Below, piece after piece: positions 16,958 to 24,513 of a stretch of 64,000 nt of DNA (the first letter of the stretch is position 1; each line of letters starts with the position of its first letter). Under the pieces are notes generated by a model that saw only the letters and a list, made by a program, of their open reading frames with translations, searched no databases and was not told where the DNA came from. Source of the DNA: Pseudoluteimonas sp047602125 (GTDB lineage: Bacteria > Pseudomonadota > Gammaproteobacteria > Xanthomonadales > Xanthomonadaceae); contig JASGIB010000001.1 of NCBI GenBank assembly GCA_047602125.1, forward strand, positions 1,116,001 to 1,180,000. Reading direction: 5' to 3'. A program made the translations under genes and the position numbers.

Positions 16958-18247
16958 ATGCGCTTCTTCATAGAGCCAAGCCTCGCATCTCTAGCGCAGT
17001 ACATTCCTAGATTCTTCACGCTTGTTGGCGAGGAACGCTGGTTTAAATGCGTAGATCAACTCAATAATGCCCAGTTGCGCTCACCATTCATTCGGAAGAT
17101 TGTCTCGGATTATCACTGGCTGGAGATGGCGCTCAGCTACCAGAGCGAGATACTGAAACACGAAGGCAGCCTTAATGTTGCGCACATCGACACGCCATCT
17201 CGGGTGGCTCTACAGTTTGCCGGAGCTGTCGTGGAGATTCACAATCGGCTAGGGCCAAGAGGCCGCCACACATTAGAAGGCCGGCTTATTGGCGCAACAA
17301 GGGCCGAGACGGGATTTGCGGCTTTGTTCCTTGAACTCGATCTCGCTTGCAGACTTATGGATGCCGGCTACGATGTCGACTTCCCCGACTTAGAAGGCAC
17401 GGATCAGTACGACCTGGTGTTTCGACGCGGCGATGTGGTCTGCGAGATTGAATGTAAAAGTCTCTCCGCGGATGCTGGTCGAAAAATCCATCGAAAAGAT
17501 TTCTATCGATTTATGGAAGCGATTCGGCCCGCCTTAACTCACCGCGTTGGGCACTTCGATGTATTGGTCGTCTCATTGCGAGATCGTTTGTCGTCAACGC
17601 TTGTTGATCAGCGGCAGCTTAGGGAAGATGTCATCGAAACACTACAAGGCAAAGCGCCCTCAGAGATAGTGCGAGCCGATTATCGCCTTGAAAGGAATGG
17701 ATTCTCTGAGCGCCTGCCAAATCTAAAATTTGGCGACGAGCAAGCAGTCTACAAAGAATGTACTAATGCCTTTGGCCCTAACTTACATATTTCTGGAACA
17801 TCAGCGTCAGACGGAGGCTGCCTCCTTGTCATGCGCAGTGAAAAGGAGGATGACACTTCAAAACCATTGTTGGAGGCTATGCGCAAGGCATCCTCGCAAT
17901 TTTCAGGTAACCGCCCATGTTTTATTGCCATTCAATTCCAAGAAATCAAGCCAGGCGAATTGATGCTTTATCACCTTCGCCGTCGAGCCGGCATCTTGTC
18001 CTACGCACTGTTCGGGCAGTATGGCGGTAGCCACGTCAATTCGACGTATTTTTGTGGGTATGGCGCGGTTATTCAGCGCGGCAACCTGCTTGCAACGCCA
18101 GGATTCTCCATTCCAAACCCGCAACCCCGCTTCCAAATTAGCCTTGACGACGCGGCTCCTTTCCTCATTGGACTCACCGACGAGGAGTACGCCATTGCTC
18201 TCGGAGAACCATTGCCAACGGCGAATACTTCGCATTTGTTATTTTAA
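16958..18247 (+). CDS. PD-(D/E)XK-fold protein, putative nuclease cargo
   Basis: A 429-residue protein from ATG 16958 (MRFFIEPSLASLAQYIPRFF); a TTG 30 bases upstream is less likely. In the middle, a helix with ETGFAALFLELDLACRLMDA is followed by GYDVDFPDLEGTDQYDLVFR and RGDVVCEIECKSLSADAGRK. This is the E...D...E-x-K arrangement of restriction-endonuclease-like folds. The C-terminal half (HFDVLVVSLRDRL; FIAIQFQEIKPGELMLYHLR) looks like a second alpha/beta domain. The gene follows the 16061 gene by 99 bp on the same strand. A role in DNA cleavage, possibly defence, is plausible but not shown by the sequence; the family is not recognised. Confidence 0.65.
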   Translation: MRFFIEPSLASLAQYIPRFFTLVGEERWFKCVDQLNNAQLRSPFIRKIVSDYHWLEMALSYQSEILKHEGSLNVAHIDTPSRVALQFAGAVVEIHNRLGPRGRHTLEGRLIGATRAETGFAALFLELDLACRLMDAGYDVDFPDLEGTDQYDLVFRRGDVVCEIECKSLSADAGRKIHRKDFYRFMEAIRPALTHRVGHFDVLVVSLRDRLSSTLVDQRQLREDVIETLQGKAPSEIVRADYRLERNGFSERLPNLKFGDEQAVYKECTNAFGPNLHISGTSASDGGCLLVMRSEKEDDTSKPLLEAMRKASSQFSGNRPCFIAIQFQEIKPGELMLYHLRRRAGILSYALFGQYGGSHVNSTYFCGYGAVIQRGNLLATPGFSIPNPQPRFQISLDDAAPFLIGLTDEEYAIALGEPLPTANTSHLLF

Positions 18248-18432
18248 CCATGTGCAACATATACGGATGCATTGACAATACTCGGCGACATTTCCATTTC
18301 TAGCCAATCATGCCGCGTCCGTCTAACCGTCGCGTGTCGCGCCTAACAATTGCTCCTTCCTCTTCAACACTCCAGCGATGGATCACACCGGAATTGAAGG
18401 TCTTCATCTCGAAGATTGAGGGCTGAAGTCGG

Positions 18433-18900
18433 TCACTGCGCGTATGCAGCGCTCAGTGCTGCATCATGCGCAAGACATGCCATTAGAACCGTAAGAGCCG
18501 CTCGAACCAACCGCTCATCGCGCTCAGGCGGAGAATGTGGTGAATGCTTGCCGCCGTGAAAAAGGTTGTGGCGAACACGCTGTGCGGCATCGATAGCAGT
18601 GGCTATTGGCGTAGTCCCGAAGAGCGCCACCGGTCGCCAATCGCGAGCGGAGACTTGCACTTGAGGCGGCTCTGTGTTGAGAAAGTTAATCGCCTCATAT
18701 AGATCGCTTTCCGGCGTTACGTGCAATGTTTCGGCGATTGTCGTTGCAAACGTGCGCCAGTCTGGGCTGGCATGACCACGATGCAAATAGAAATGCCCGC
18801 ATTCCTTGAGAGCAAACTCAAAGCGCGAAAAAACGGCGAAGAACTCGCACGCTAACGGCTGAGGCATTTGAAGTGATGCGAACAACGATGAAGTGACCAT
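18433..18900 (-). CDS. HEPN-like protein
   Basis: A 155-residue all-helical protein from ATG 18900 (MVTSSLFASLQMPQPLACEF); a TTG start at 18933 would add 11 residues. It contains FFAVFSRFEFALKECGHFYL and, near the C-terminus, AAQRVRHNLFHGGKHSPH, followed by ERDERLVRAALTVLMACLAH. The R-x-RHN-L-F-HG pattern is a version of the Rx4-6H motif of HEPN domains, many of which are RNases in toxin-antitoxin or abortive-infection systems. No partner nucleotidyltransferase lies next to it. It is convergent with the PD-(D/E)XK gene and may stand alone. Confidence 0.6.
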   Translation of the reverse strand: MVTSSLFASLQMPQPLACEFFAVFSRFEFALKECGHFYLHRGHASPDWRTFATTIAETLHVTPESDLYEAINFLNTEPPQVQVSARDWRPVALFGTTPIATAIDAAQRVRHNLFHGGKHSPHSPPERDERLVRAALTVLMACLAHDAALSAAYAQ

Positions 18901-19097
18901 CTCAAGAGCGCGCTGACATAGACGCCCCGTCAATCCGGCGATGGATCAAGGAAATAAGCGTCATTGAGTCCATTACTTCTATCGATCCCATCTAAAGGCG
19001 CTCATGCAACCACTCCACACCTCCCATGCTTAGGGAATTTCCCGAAGCAAAATGTCATTCCTCGGATGACTTGCGAAGATGCGGGAGCTCAGTGGAC

Positions 19098-19436
19098 TTA
19101 TTTCTGCACCAGCGCTTCCATGGCGTCAATGAACCGAACGATTGCCGACTCACTCGCCGGTAGAGCCGTGACCAATGCGTCGATCCTGGCCCCTAGACGG
19201 CTAGAAGTGGACCCAGAAGCGCCGGTCGTGGGGACCACTCCTAGATATTTGCATATTTTTTGCACATTTTTGCCAAGTGTGATCATCTGCCCACGCTCAA
19301 TCCTAGAAATCTGACCGTGGTTTACGTGGACTTTGCCCGCGACGCCAATTAGGGTTAAACCCCTATTTTTGCGTGCATTCCGAAGCCTTTGCCCCAGTCG
19401 TTTCGCTTCGTCAGGAGTATTGAAACGCTTCGCCAT
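19098..19436 (-). CDS. XRE-family transcriptional regulator
   Basis: A 112-residue protein, MAKRFNTPDEAKRLGQRLRN. A canonical XRE helix-turn-helix spans about residues 12-68: LGQRLRNARKNRGLTLIGVA, then GKVHVNHGQISRIERGQMIT and VQKICKYLGV. It is divergent from the DUF4031-MazG-UDG genes with only 42 bp between the start codons, so it most likely controls both promoters. A 13-mer of the promoter (ATATTTGCATATT) recurs inside its own coding region, hinting at cooperative self-repression. Confidence 0.85.
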   Translation of the reverse strand: MAKRFNTPDEAKRLGQRLRNARKNRGLTLIGVAGKVHVNHGQISRIERGQMITLGKNVQKICKYLGVVPTTGASGSTSSRLGARIDALVTALPASESAIVRFIDAMEALVQK

Positions 19437-19478
19437 ATGTGCATAATATTTGCATATTCTTCACAGAAAGGCGATCCA
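19437..19478. promoter_or_regulatory. 42-bp divergent promoter with TGCAT repeats
   Basis: The interval between the XRE start (19436) and the DUF4031 start (19479) contains TGTGCATAA and ATATTTGCATATT (19446-19458). The latter 13-mer is repeated exactly at 19245-19257 inside the XRE gene. The AT-rich block is followed by AAAGG, the ribosome site for DUF4031. With so little space the two promoters must overlap, so occupancy by XRE would shut off both. Confidence 0.55.
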
Positions 19479-19775
19479 GTGGCTGTATACGTGGATTCTG
19501 AAGAGATTCAGTGGCGTGGCCGAGCGTGGTGCCACTTAGTGGCAGATTCCCTGGACGAACTTCACACTTTCGCGGCCCAACTGGGATTACAGCGCCGATG
19601 GTTCCAAGACCGTAGCTTTTACCCGCACTACGATGTCACCGTATCGGTTCGCGACCGGGCATTGCGTAGTGGTGCTGTCGATGCAGACCGGGAGACCATC
19701 ATTGCGTGTTGCAAGCTTATGCGTTCGGAGATGCTTCTGCTCCGATCGGCTCAAGCCAGCACCGTCGACGCCTAG
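19479..19775 (+). CDS. DUF4031 protein
   Basis: A 98-residue protein from GTG 19479, seven bases after AAAGG: VAVYVDSEEIQWRGRAWCHL, then VADSLDELHTFAAQLGLQRR, WFQDRSFYPHYDVTVSVRD and ACCKLMR. This is the full length and pattern of DUF4031 (VYVD...I.WRGR.WCHL.AD...ELH.FA..LG), small proteins of unknown function. It opens a plus-strand operon: 12 bp separate it from the MazG-type gene. The conserved WCHLVAD block and Asp/His residues may bind a metal or nucleotide, but this is speculative. Confidence 0.85.
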   Translation: MAVYVDSEEIQWRGRAWCHLVADSLDELHTFAAQLGLQRRWFQDRSFYPHYDVTVSVRDRALRSGAVDADRETIIACCKLMRSEMLLLRSAQASTVDA

Positions 19776-19787
19776 CCCGGAACGGCC

Positions 19788-20999
19788 ATGACTCCAGCGA
19801 CGCCCCAGCCACCACCGCTTTCGTTGCCGGAGTATGCGCTAAAGGCACAACAAACCAACCGATTCGAGCATTCGCCCGATGAGTTTGACAATCTAAGCTT
19901 TGGATACTTCGGCGAGGTAGGAGGTCTGTTGGCAGCGGTCAAAAAGACTGTCCGCGATCAGCTGAAGGAGCCGCAGAGTCAGCTGGCATCCGAAGAACTT
20001 GGCGATGCGCTTTGGTATCTCTTTACCACTGCTCAACTCCTAGGGGTATCCCCTGATGATCTGGGCGAGCAGTGTATAAAAACGCTCCGCAAGAATTTTG
20101 GTGATAACGATCGGAAACCGACGTTTCCTCCTAGCTTTCGGCAGATTGACGGAGTACTTGCGACACATCGCGAAGGCTGGGAACAGGATCGCGTAGCGCG
20201 ACTAGGTACCTTGGCTCGCTCCGCAGGCCAGCTCGCATATGAAAGTCTCAAGCAGGTAGAAGCTCTAAGCCCGCCAGCCAGGGGTGAACATTTTGGGGTG
20301 CTTCTTGCCGACTGGGCATTGGCGTGTGCCAGCTTTGATCTGCGTGTTGAAGATGTCGCGCGCGAGAACCTAGAAAAGATCGCTAGTCGCTGGCCGGGAG
20401 AGAATAAGGTCTACTGCCCCTTCTTCGACCCTGAAGATACGTACGAAGAACATGAACGGTTTCCCCGGCAATTTGACATCGAGTTTATAGAGCGCGGCAC
20501 TGCCCCAGATGCACACGTAGTACAGAGGCTCAACGGAGTCTATATCGGTGATCGACTAACCGATAACAGCAACGAACCGGACGATTACCGTTTTCATGAT
20601 GTATTTCACTTAGCGTATATCGCTTATTTGGGCTGGTCGCCGGTTGTTCGTGGCCTGCTCAAACGCAAGCGAAAGTCAAGGCGTGCAGTTGATGAAAATG
20701 AAGATGGCGCACGCGCCATGATCATTGAAGAGGGTATTGCGACCTGGATCTTTAATCATGCCAAACCACGCGATCTCTATGCAGATGTGGGCGTGGGTAA
20801 GCTTGAGTACGGCCTGCTGAAACAGATCCAGAGCATGGTGGAAGGCTATGAAGTACATAAATGCAAGCTGTGGCAGTGGGAGCTAGCGATCCTGAACGGC
20901 TTCGAGGTGTTTCGTCTCCTGCGACTGCATCGTGGTGGAATTGTTTCGGTCGACATGAACGAGCACACCCTAACCTTTAAGGCTTTTCCAAAGGCATAG
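19788..20999 (+). CDS. tandem-MazG-like nucleotide pyrophosphohydrolase with a large C-terminal domain
   Basis: A 403-residue protein. Residues about 10-105 form a MazG-like helix bundle: FGYFGEVGGLLAAVKKTVRD and SEELGDALWYLFTTAQLLGV; the ELGDALWYL motif provides the E-x-x-D metal ligands. Where many MazG proteins have E-x-G-E, this one reads EVGG. Residues about 120-200 repeat the fold in degenerate form (ARSAGQLAYESLKQVEALS; LLADWALACASFDLRVEDVA). The C-terminal domain (about 210-400) contains NGVYIGDRLTDNSNEPDDYR, FHDVFHLAYIAYLGWSPVVR, an RKRKS basic stretch and IIEEGIATWIFNHAK, with conserved-looking His/Asp/Glu residues suggesting a second catalytic centre. MazG-fold enzymes hydrolyse NTPs or dNTPs to monophosphates. 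It lies between DUF4031 and the UDG-like gene in one operon. Confidence 0.78.
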   Translation: MTPATPQPPPLSLPEYALKAQQTNRFEHSPDEFDNLSFGYFGEVGGLLAAVKKTVRDQLKEPQSQLASEELGDALWYLFTTAQLLGVSPDDLGEQCIKTLRKNFGDNDRKPTFPPSFRQIDGVLATHREGWEQDRVARLGTLARSAGQLAYESLKQVEALSPPARGEHFGVLLADWALACASFDLRVEDVARENLEKIASRWPGENKVYCPFFDPEDTYEEHERFPRQFDIEFIERGTAPDAHVVQRLNGVYIGDRLTDNSNEPDDYRFHDVFHLAYIAYLGWSPVVRGLLKRKRKSRRAVDENEDGARAMIIEEGIATWIFNHAKPRDLYADVGVGKLEYGLLKQIQSMVEGYEVHKCKLWQWELAILNGFEVFRLLRLHRGGIVSVDMNEHTLTFKAFPKA

Positions 21000-21001
21000 C
21001 C

Positions 21002-21676
21002 ATGACTCCTGCCACCTTCGTTAAAGCCCTTGCCAGCTTCAGTCTGAGCGATGTCTTCAACCCTTATGCGGATACGTGCCCCGTACACGATCGGCAAGAT
21101 GCGGCAGCTTCTCGGCGCAAGAATTTGCGCACCTACCTGTCGGCTGCCGTCGACATTGGTGTAGACACTATCTGGATGGGGCGTGACCTCGGATATCGAG
21201 GTGGGCGGCGGACTGGTTTAGCACTAACCGACGAGTACCATTTGCCAGAGCTTGCTCGCCACTATCCTGGTTGCCAGTCCCAGCAAGCCACGCACGGCCC
21301 GGCGATCGCCGAACGTACAGCTTCGGAAATCTGGGCAGTTTTGCGGGCGATCGAAACACCTCCACTGCTATGGAACGTTTTTCCGTTTCATCCCCACGAG
21401 CCCGAAAACCCCTTCTCTAACCGCCGTTTTACTGCGCGCGAACTGGGTGAAGTGGAAGAGATCAATGATGCATTGATCCGCTGGCTAAACATCCGACGAA
21501 TTGTCGCCATTGGCCAGGATGCCGCGCATTACGCGGAACGCTTTGGTATCGAAGTAACCACTCTCCGCCACCCTAGCTATGGTGGTGTGAGGGAATTTCG
21601 CAATGGCATGCGCAAGCTATATCGCTTCTCGCCTGCAGCGCTGGAATCAAAGCAACAAATCGCCTTGTCCTACTAA
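21002..21676 (+). CDS. uracil-DNA-glycosylase superfamily protein
   Basis: A 224-residue protein starting 3 bases after the MazG-type stop, with AAGG seven bases upstream. Superfamily features are visible: TIWMGRDLGYRGGRRTGLAL (glycine-rich first motif ending in TG-x-A/P), PPLLWNVFPFHPHEPENPFS (the N-x-[FW]P base-contact strand), RIVAIGQDAAHYAERFGI, and LRHPSYGG (the HP-S leucine-loop motif). Such enzymes remove uracil or other abnormal bases from DNA. The exact family and substrate cannot be told; the first motif lacks the usual catalytic Asp of family-1 enzymes. The TAA overlaps the stop of the convergent thymidylate-synthase-like gene by two bases, which links the two operons physically. 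Confidence 0.8.
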   Translation: MTPATFVKALASFSLSDVFNPYADTCPVHDRQDAAASRRKNLRTYLSAAVDIGVDTIWMGRDLGYRGGRRTGLALTDEYHLPELARHYPGCQSQQATHGPAIAERTASEIWAVLRAIETPPLLWNVFPFHPHEPENPFSNRRFTARELGEVEEINDALIRWLNIRRIVAIGQDAAHYAERFGIEVTTLRHPSYGGVREFRNGMRKLYRFSPAALESKQQIALSY

Positions 21677-22497
21677 GCAACTTCTTCATCTGGGAACGTG
21701 GCCAGCAGCGCGTCAGTTGCCTCTACGCCACCCCACGTGGCTACATCCAGATGCGCTTGTGTACTCACGCAGGTGAGCGTACCAGGCTTAAGCCCTGCCT
21801 CTGCGGCAACAAAGGCTAATAGTTGGCTCAGACCGATTAAATTGCCAAGAGCGCGTTGTGCGTAATGATGCGAGCGATAGACCGCTGTGAGATCCACACT
21901 GTCATCGTCATTGAGCTTGAAACTAAGGTGACTCAAACACGGAATGTTGGTCGGACGCCCTCCATCCGTAGCGGGATCGTATAGTGGAAGTTCGCATCCG
22001 AAATCGGCCACGGACTCGTCAATCAAGTCAGCTGGGGCCACAAGGCCTAACTCATAGGCCGCGTGTATGCGGCGCCCGTTCTTTGCTGTTTGAAGTTTCT
22101 GGACGATTATATCTAGCGGATTAAAAGTAGCCTTTGTTTTTGGGTTCGTACGCTCGATCATTCGCACCGCATACGTACCCCACGTGTTTTTGTCTCTGCC
22201 CCTCTCAATGGCATTCAGATAGTGATCGTAGAATGCGGGCCGGCCATAGCGTCGATATAGACCGTTTGGGAATAAGGTCCCTGCTACCGTCTCTAAACTT
22301 AGCTCCTTTTTCGCGTTCCGAAGCTTGGAGTCGACGGCCGAAATGACGGGAAGATCGGCCTGCATTAGCAGAGTCGGCGACGCGATTTCTAAGACATAGT
22401 TGCGCTCAGTTCTGCCTTGAGCTTTCGCCTTGTTTAGGCTACGGGCTGCAGCCACCCAGACCGGAACGATGCGTTTTCCACTGAAAACCTTAGCCAC
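21673..22497 (-). CDS. thymidylate-synthase-like protein
   Basis: A 274-residue protein from GTG 22497 (VAKVFSGKRIVPVWVAAARS), seven bases past GGAG. The C-terminal half has the thymidylate-synthase arrangement: GRPTNIPCLSHLSFKLNDDD with a Pro-Cys nucleophile position, VDLTAVYRSHHYAQRALGN and LIGLSQLLAFVAAEAGLK (compare QRS-D-x-x-LG-x-P-F-N in ThyA), then LTCVSTQAHLD. The N-terminal half is divergent. Family members methylate dUMP or hydroxymethylate dCMP/dUMP. Its place opposite a UDG-like and a MazG-like enzyme suggests action on the same pyrimidine pool or base. It is the last gene of the minus-strand operon, 2 bp after the C1 peptidase stop. Confidence 0.75.
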   Translation of the reverse strand: MAKVFSGKRIVPVWVAAARSLNKAKAQGRTERNYVLEIASPTLLMQADLPVISAVDSKLRNAKKELSLETVAGTLFPNGLYRRYGRPAFYDHYLNAIERGRDKNTWGTYAVRMIERTNPKTKATFNPLDIIVQKLQTAKNGRRIHAAYELGLVAPADLIDESVADFGCELPLYDPATDGGRPTNIPCLSHLSFKLNDDDSVDLTAVYRSHHYAQRALGNLIGLSQLLAFVAAEAGLKPGTLTCVSTQAHLDVATWGGVEATDALLATFPDEEVA

Positions 22498-22499
22498 AG

Positions 22500-23126
22500 C
22501 TACGCTCCAAATATGCAAAGGACATGGGATTGGACATAAGCAGCCGGCAGCCACGCATTGCCCTGAATTCCCCAGCCCGTGCCCCAGCTGTTGCGGACGA
22601 GAAAATAAGGGTCGGAGTGCTCCCATCCCAGCCCCACCACCGTAACGGCGTGAAGTTCGTCGGGCCGGACATTGGCTTCAAAAGTGATGATGCCGTTCAC
22701 GGGACGATAGAAGCTCTCGGTCAGTTGCAATCCCAACCCAATCGGAGCACCGCTCCGAAGCGTCCGAATGATCTGCGCGATATCAGTCGGATAGCATTGG
22801 ACTGGTAGGCCGTACAGAGGAAATGAGTTAGGCAACGGCGGAATTGGTGCCGTTGGCTCGATAATCTGATAAGGATAATCCGCCTCAGTTGGCTGGCCGT
22901 CCGTCGCGGCACTCAAAGCAGCACCTAAGGGCACGCCTGCATGCGGCACCCATCCCGGTGTTTTCCTAGCTGCAGACTGATAGAGATATTCCGGACTCAA
23001 CGCCTGCATCCCAGGCGCGGCCATCAGCTCTACTTCCGCGAGTGCAAAAGCAATGCAGGTGGGGCGCATGCCTTGATCTCGCGTTGGGTGGCTGGCTTGC
23101 TGCAGAATGATTTCTTCCTTGATCAT
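22500..23126 (-). CDS. papain-like (C1 family) cysteine peptidase
   Basis: A 208-residue protein without signal peptide or pro-domain, hence probably cytoplasmic and made in active form. The catalytic motifs are clear: RDQGMRPTCIAFALAEVELM holds the oxyanion Gln and the Cys in Q-G-x3-T-C-x-AFA, ELHAVTVVGLGWE holds the His, and YFLVRNSWGTGWGIQGNAWL holds the Asn and the NSWG-x-x-WG signature of papain-type enzymes. Its ATG overlaps the stop of the upstream gene (ATGA), which encodes a metallopeptidase with a chagasin-like domain. Chagasin-family proteins inhibit C1 peptidases, so that partner is likely its inhibitor. The substrate is unknown. Confidence 0.88.
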   Translation of the reverse strand: MIKEEIILQQASHPTRDQGMRPTCIAFALAEVELMAAPGMQALSPEYLYQSAARKTPGWVPHAGVPLGAALSAATDGQPTEADYPYQIIEPTAPIPPLPNSFPLYGLPVQCYPTDIAQIIRTLRSGAPIGLGLQLTESFYRPVNGIITFEANVRPDELHAVTVVGLGWEHSDPYFLVRNSWGTGWGIQGNAWLPAAYVQSHVLCIFGA

Positions 23127-24145
23127 GGCGCAGTGGCATCCTCCTGCAGCAACTGTTCTTTTGCAGCAAGCGTCAAGCCGGAATGGATCTGTTCAAACTG
23201 AGCTTTGGCTACGAATGTTGCGCTGGGTGGTGTGTCGTTCGACCACGGTCGCCGTTCTTCCATTGCCAACACCACTGGCCGCGGCTGTGCTAGGTCTTTT
23301 GATGCGGCATGTGTAAGCAAGTAATCTGCTGTCGATGGCCCTCCAAATACGAGCTGCGACAGATCCGCAGGTCTCTTGGATTGCCTCAGAATCGGTCTGA
23401 GCTGAAAACCCTGCGCCGCTATTTCATTTACCGACCAGACATATCCCGCAGAGACGTGGTTCTTAAGCCGCAAAAGCAATTGATCCTCGGGGCGTGGTTC
23501 CAAAACGGAAGAGCGATCATGGTCATCCAACAACCAAACCTCTTTGCGGGGATCAAGTAGCTTGTCACCGACCAGCTTCCGCTTGATGTCTGCAGGCTGG
23601 ATCTTGAGCATTCCTTGTACTGTTGGCCGATCCAATAGTTTTTGGCGATATAACGACCAGAGCGTAGCCGTGTAACTGATGCCTAAGCGCAGAGAGAGTT
23701 GATAGAGGTGCAAAGGATCCTTTAGTGATTGGATAGACCATCCCTTTCTTCTAATGACATTTGCAAGCAACACGCGAGGCGTCATCAGCTGATAGGCAAA
23801 CCAATCAGCTTCTTGCTCGATTCGATCTGCCGAAGAACCGTAGTCGATCTTTTCATCTGCAGTGGTGTTGTGCCCCATGTAGTAATGGCCTAACTCATGG
23901 GCACAGGTCATATGGATAAGCCCTGCCGAGCGCTCAGCATTAACCAAGATGCCTGACGTCTCTTGTCGTATGAATGCTCCAAGCAGCTTGTCCAAGGGGC
24001 GCAACATCACCGTGACGCCTTCTTGTGCGGCAACCCAAAATGGGTCGACACGTGTGTACCCGTCTTTCTCGACCCGAGTGCCTGCGCCGGAATCGTGGTA
24101 AATCTCGGCAGCACGACGCGCGGTCTTCTGTATGAACGGAAGCAT
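23123..24145 (-). CDS. ImmA/IrrE metallopeptidase fused to a chagasin-like (I42) cysteine-protease inhibitor
   Basis: A 340-residue protein. Residues 1-190 form an ImmA/IrrE domain: zinc site IHMTCAHELGHYYMGHN (HExxH) with downstream IEQEADWFAYQLMTP supplying the third ligand. Residues about 215-335 look like chagasin: a strand with DQLLLRLKNHVSAGYVWSVN (the NPTTGY-x-W loop), LVFGGPSTADYLLT (the G-x-G-G loop) and AMEERRPWSND (the R-P-W loop). ImmA/IrrE enzymes typically cleave an XRE repressor to relieve repression, and an XRE gene lies 5 bp upstream. I42 domains plug the active site of papain-like peptidases, and a papain-like gene overlaps downstream. One protein thus probably carries both the derepression switch and the brake on the effector peptidase. 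Confidence 0.82.
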   Translation of the reverse strand: MLPFIQKTARRAAEIYHDSGAGTRVEKDGYTRVDPFWVAAQEGVTVMLRPLDKLLGAFIRQETSGILVNAERSAGLIHMTCAHELGHYYMGHNTTADEKIDYGSSADRIEQEADWFAYQLMTPRVLLANVIRRKGWSIQSLKDPLHLYQLSLRLGISYTATLWSLYRQKLLDRPTVQGMLKIQPADIKRKLVGDKLLDPRKEVWLLDDHDRSSVLEPRPEDQLLLRLKNHVSAGYVWSVNEIAAQGFQLRPILRQSKRPADLSQLVFGGPSTADYLLTHAASKDLAQPRPVVLAMEERRPWSNDTPPSATFVAKAQFEQIHSGLTLAAKEQLLQEDATAP

Positions 24146-24150
24146 GTCCT

Positions 24151-24513
24151 TTACTCTTGATGAGGGGGCTTAGGCGACTGCTTCAAAAACTCGGCGAAAC
24201 GAGCTACCTCATCGAGATCACGATCGGAAAGCCCTCTTACTGCACGCGCTAGAAAAGCGAGCTGCTCAGGTCCACTGGGCGTGTTGTCCCTCCCAGTCAG
24301 CAAGTACTCCAAGGATCGGCGATACATACGCGCGAGCGAATTAAGTTCAGTGGCTTCGACTTTTCGCGAACCAGATTCGATATTTGTAACTGCCGGCCGT
24401 GAAATGCCTAGCGCGGTGGCTACCTCTTCTTGTGAAAGACCAACGTACTCTCGCGCCTGACGAAGGCGGTCGGCCATTAAGGTTCTCTGTGCGTCTTTGT
24501 CGCTGATGTTCAT
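24151..24513 (-). CDS. XRE-family repressor, likely substrate of the ImmA/IrrE protein
   Basis: A 120-residue protein, MNISDKDAQRTLMADRLRQA. The HTH spans LRQAREYVGLSQEEVATALG, ISRPAVTNIESGSRKVEATE and LNSLARMYRRSLEYLLTG, and is followed by a helical tail (LAFLARAVRGLSDRDLDEVA, RFAEFLK) of the type clipped by ImmA-like peptidases. The ATG overlaps the preceding small gene (ATGA), and the metallopeptidase gene follows by 5 bp. The operon promoter at 24820-24848 carries a perfect palindrome over its -10 box, the probable operator for this protein. Confidence 0.87.
   Translation of the reverse strand: MNISDKDAQRTLMADRLRQAREYVGLSQEEVATALGISRPAVTNIESGSRKVEATELNSLARMYRRSLEYLLTGRDNTPSGPEQLAFLARAVRGLSDRDLDEVARFAEFLKQSPKPPHQE

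Noticed and set aside
18310..18426. 38-residue frame MPRPSNRRVSRLTIAPSSS...
   Set aside because: No ribosome site and no family; at most a small gene remnant.
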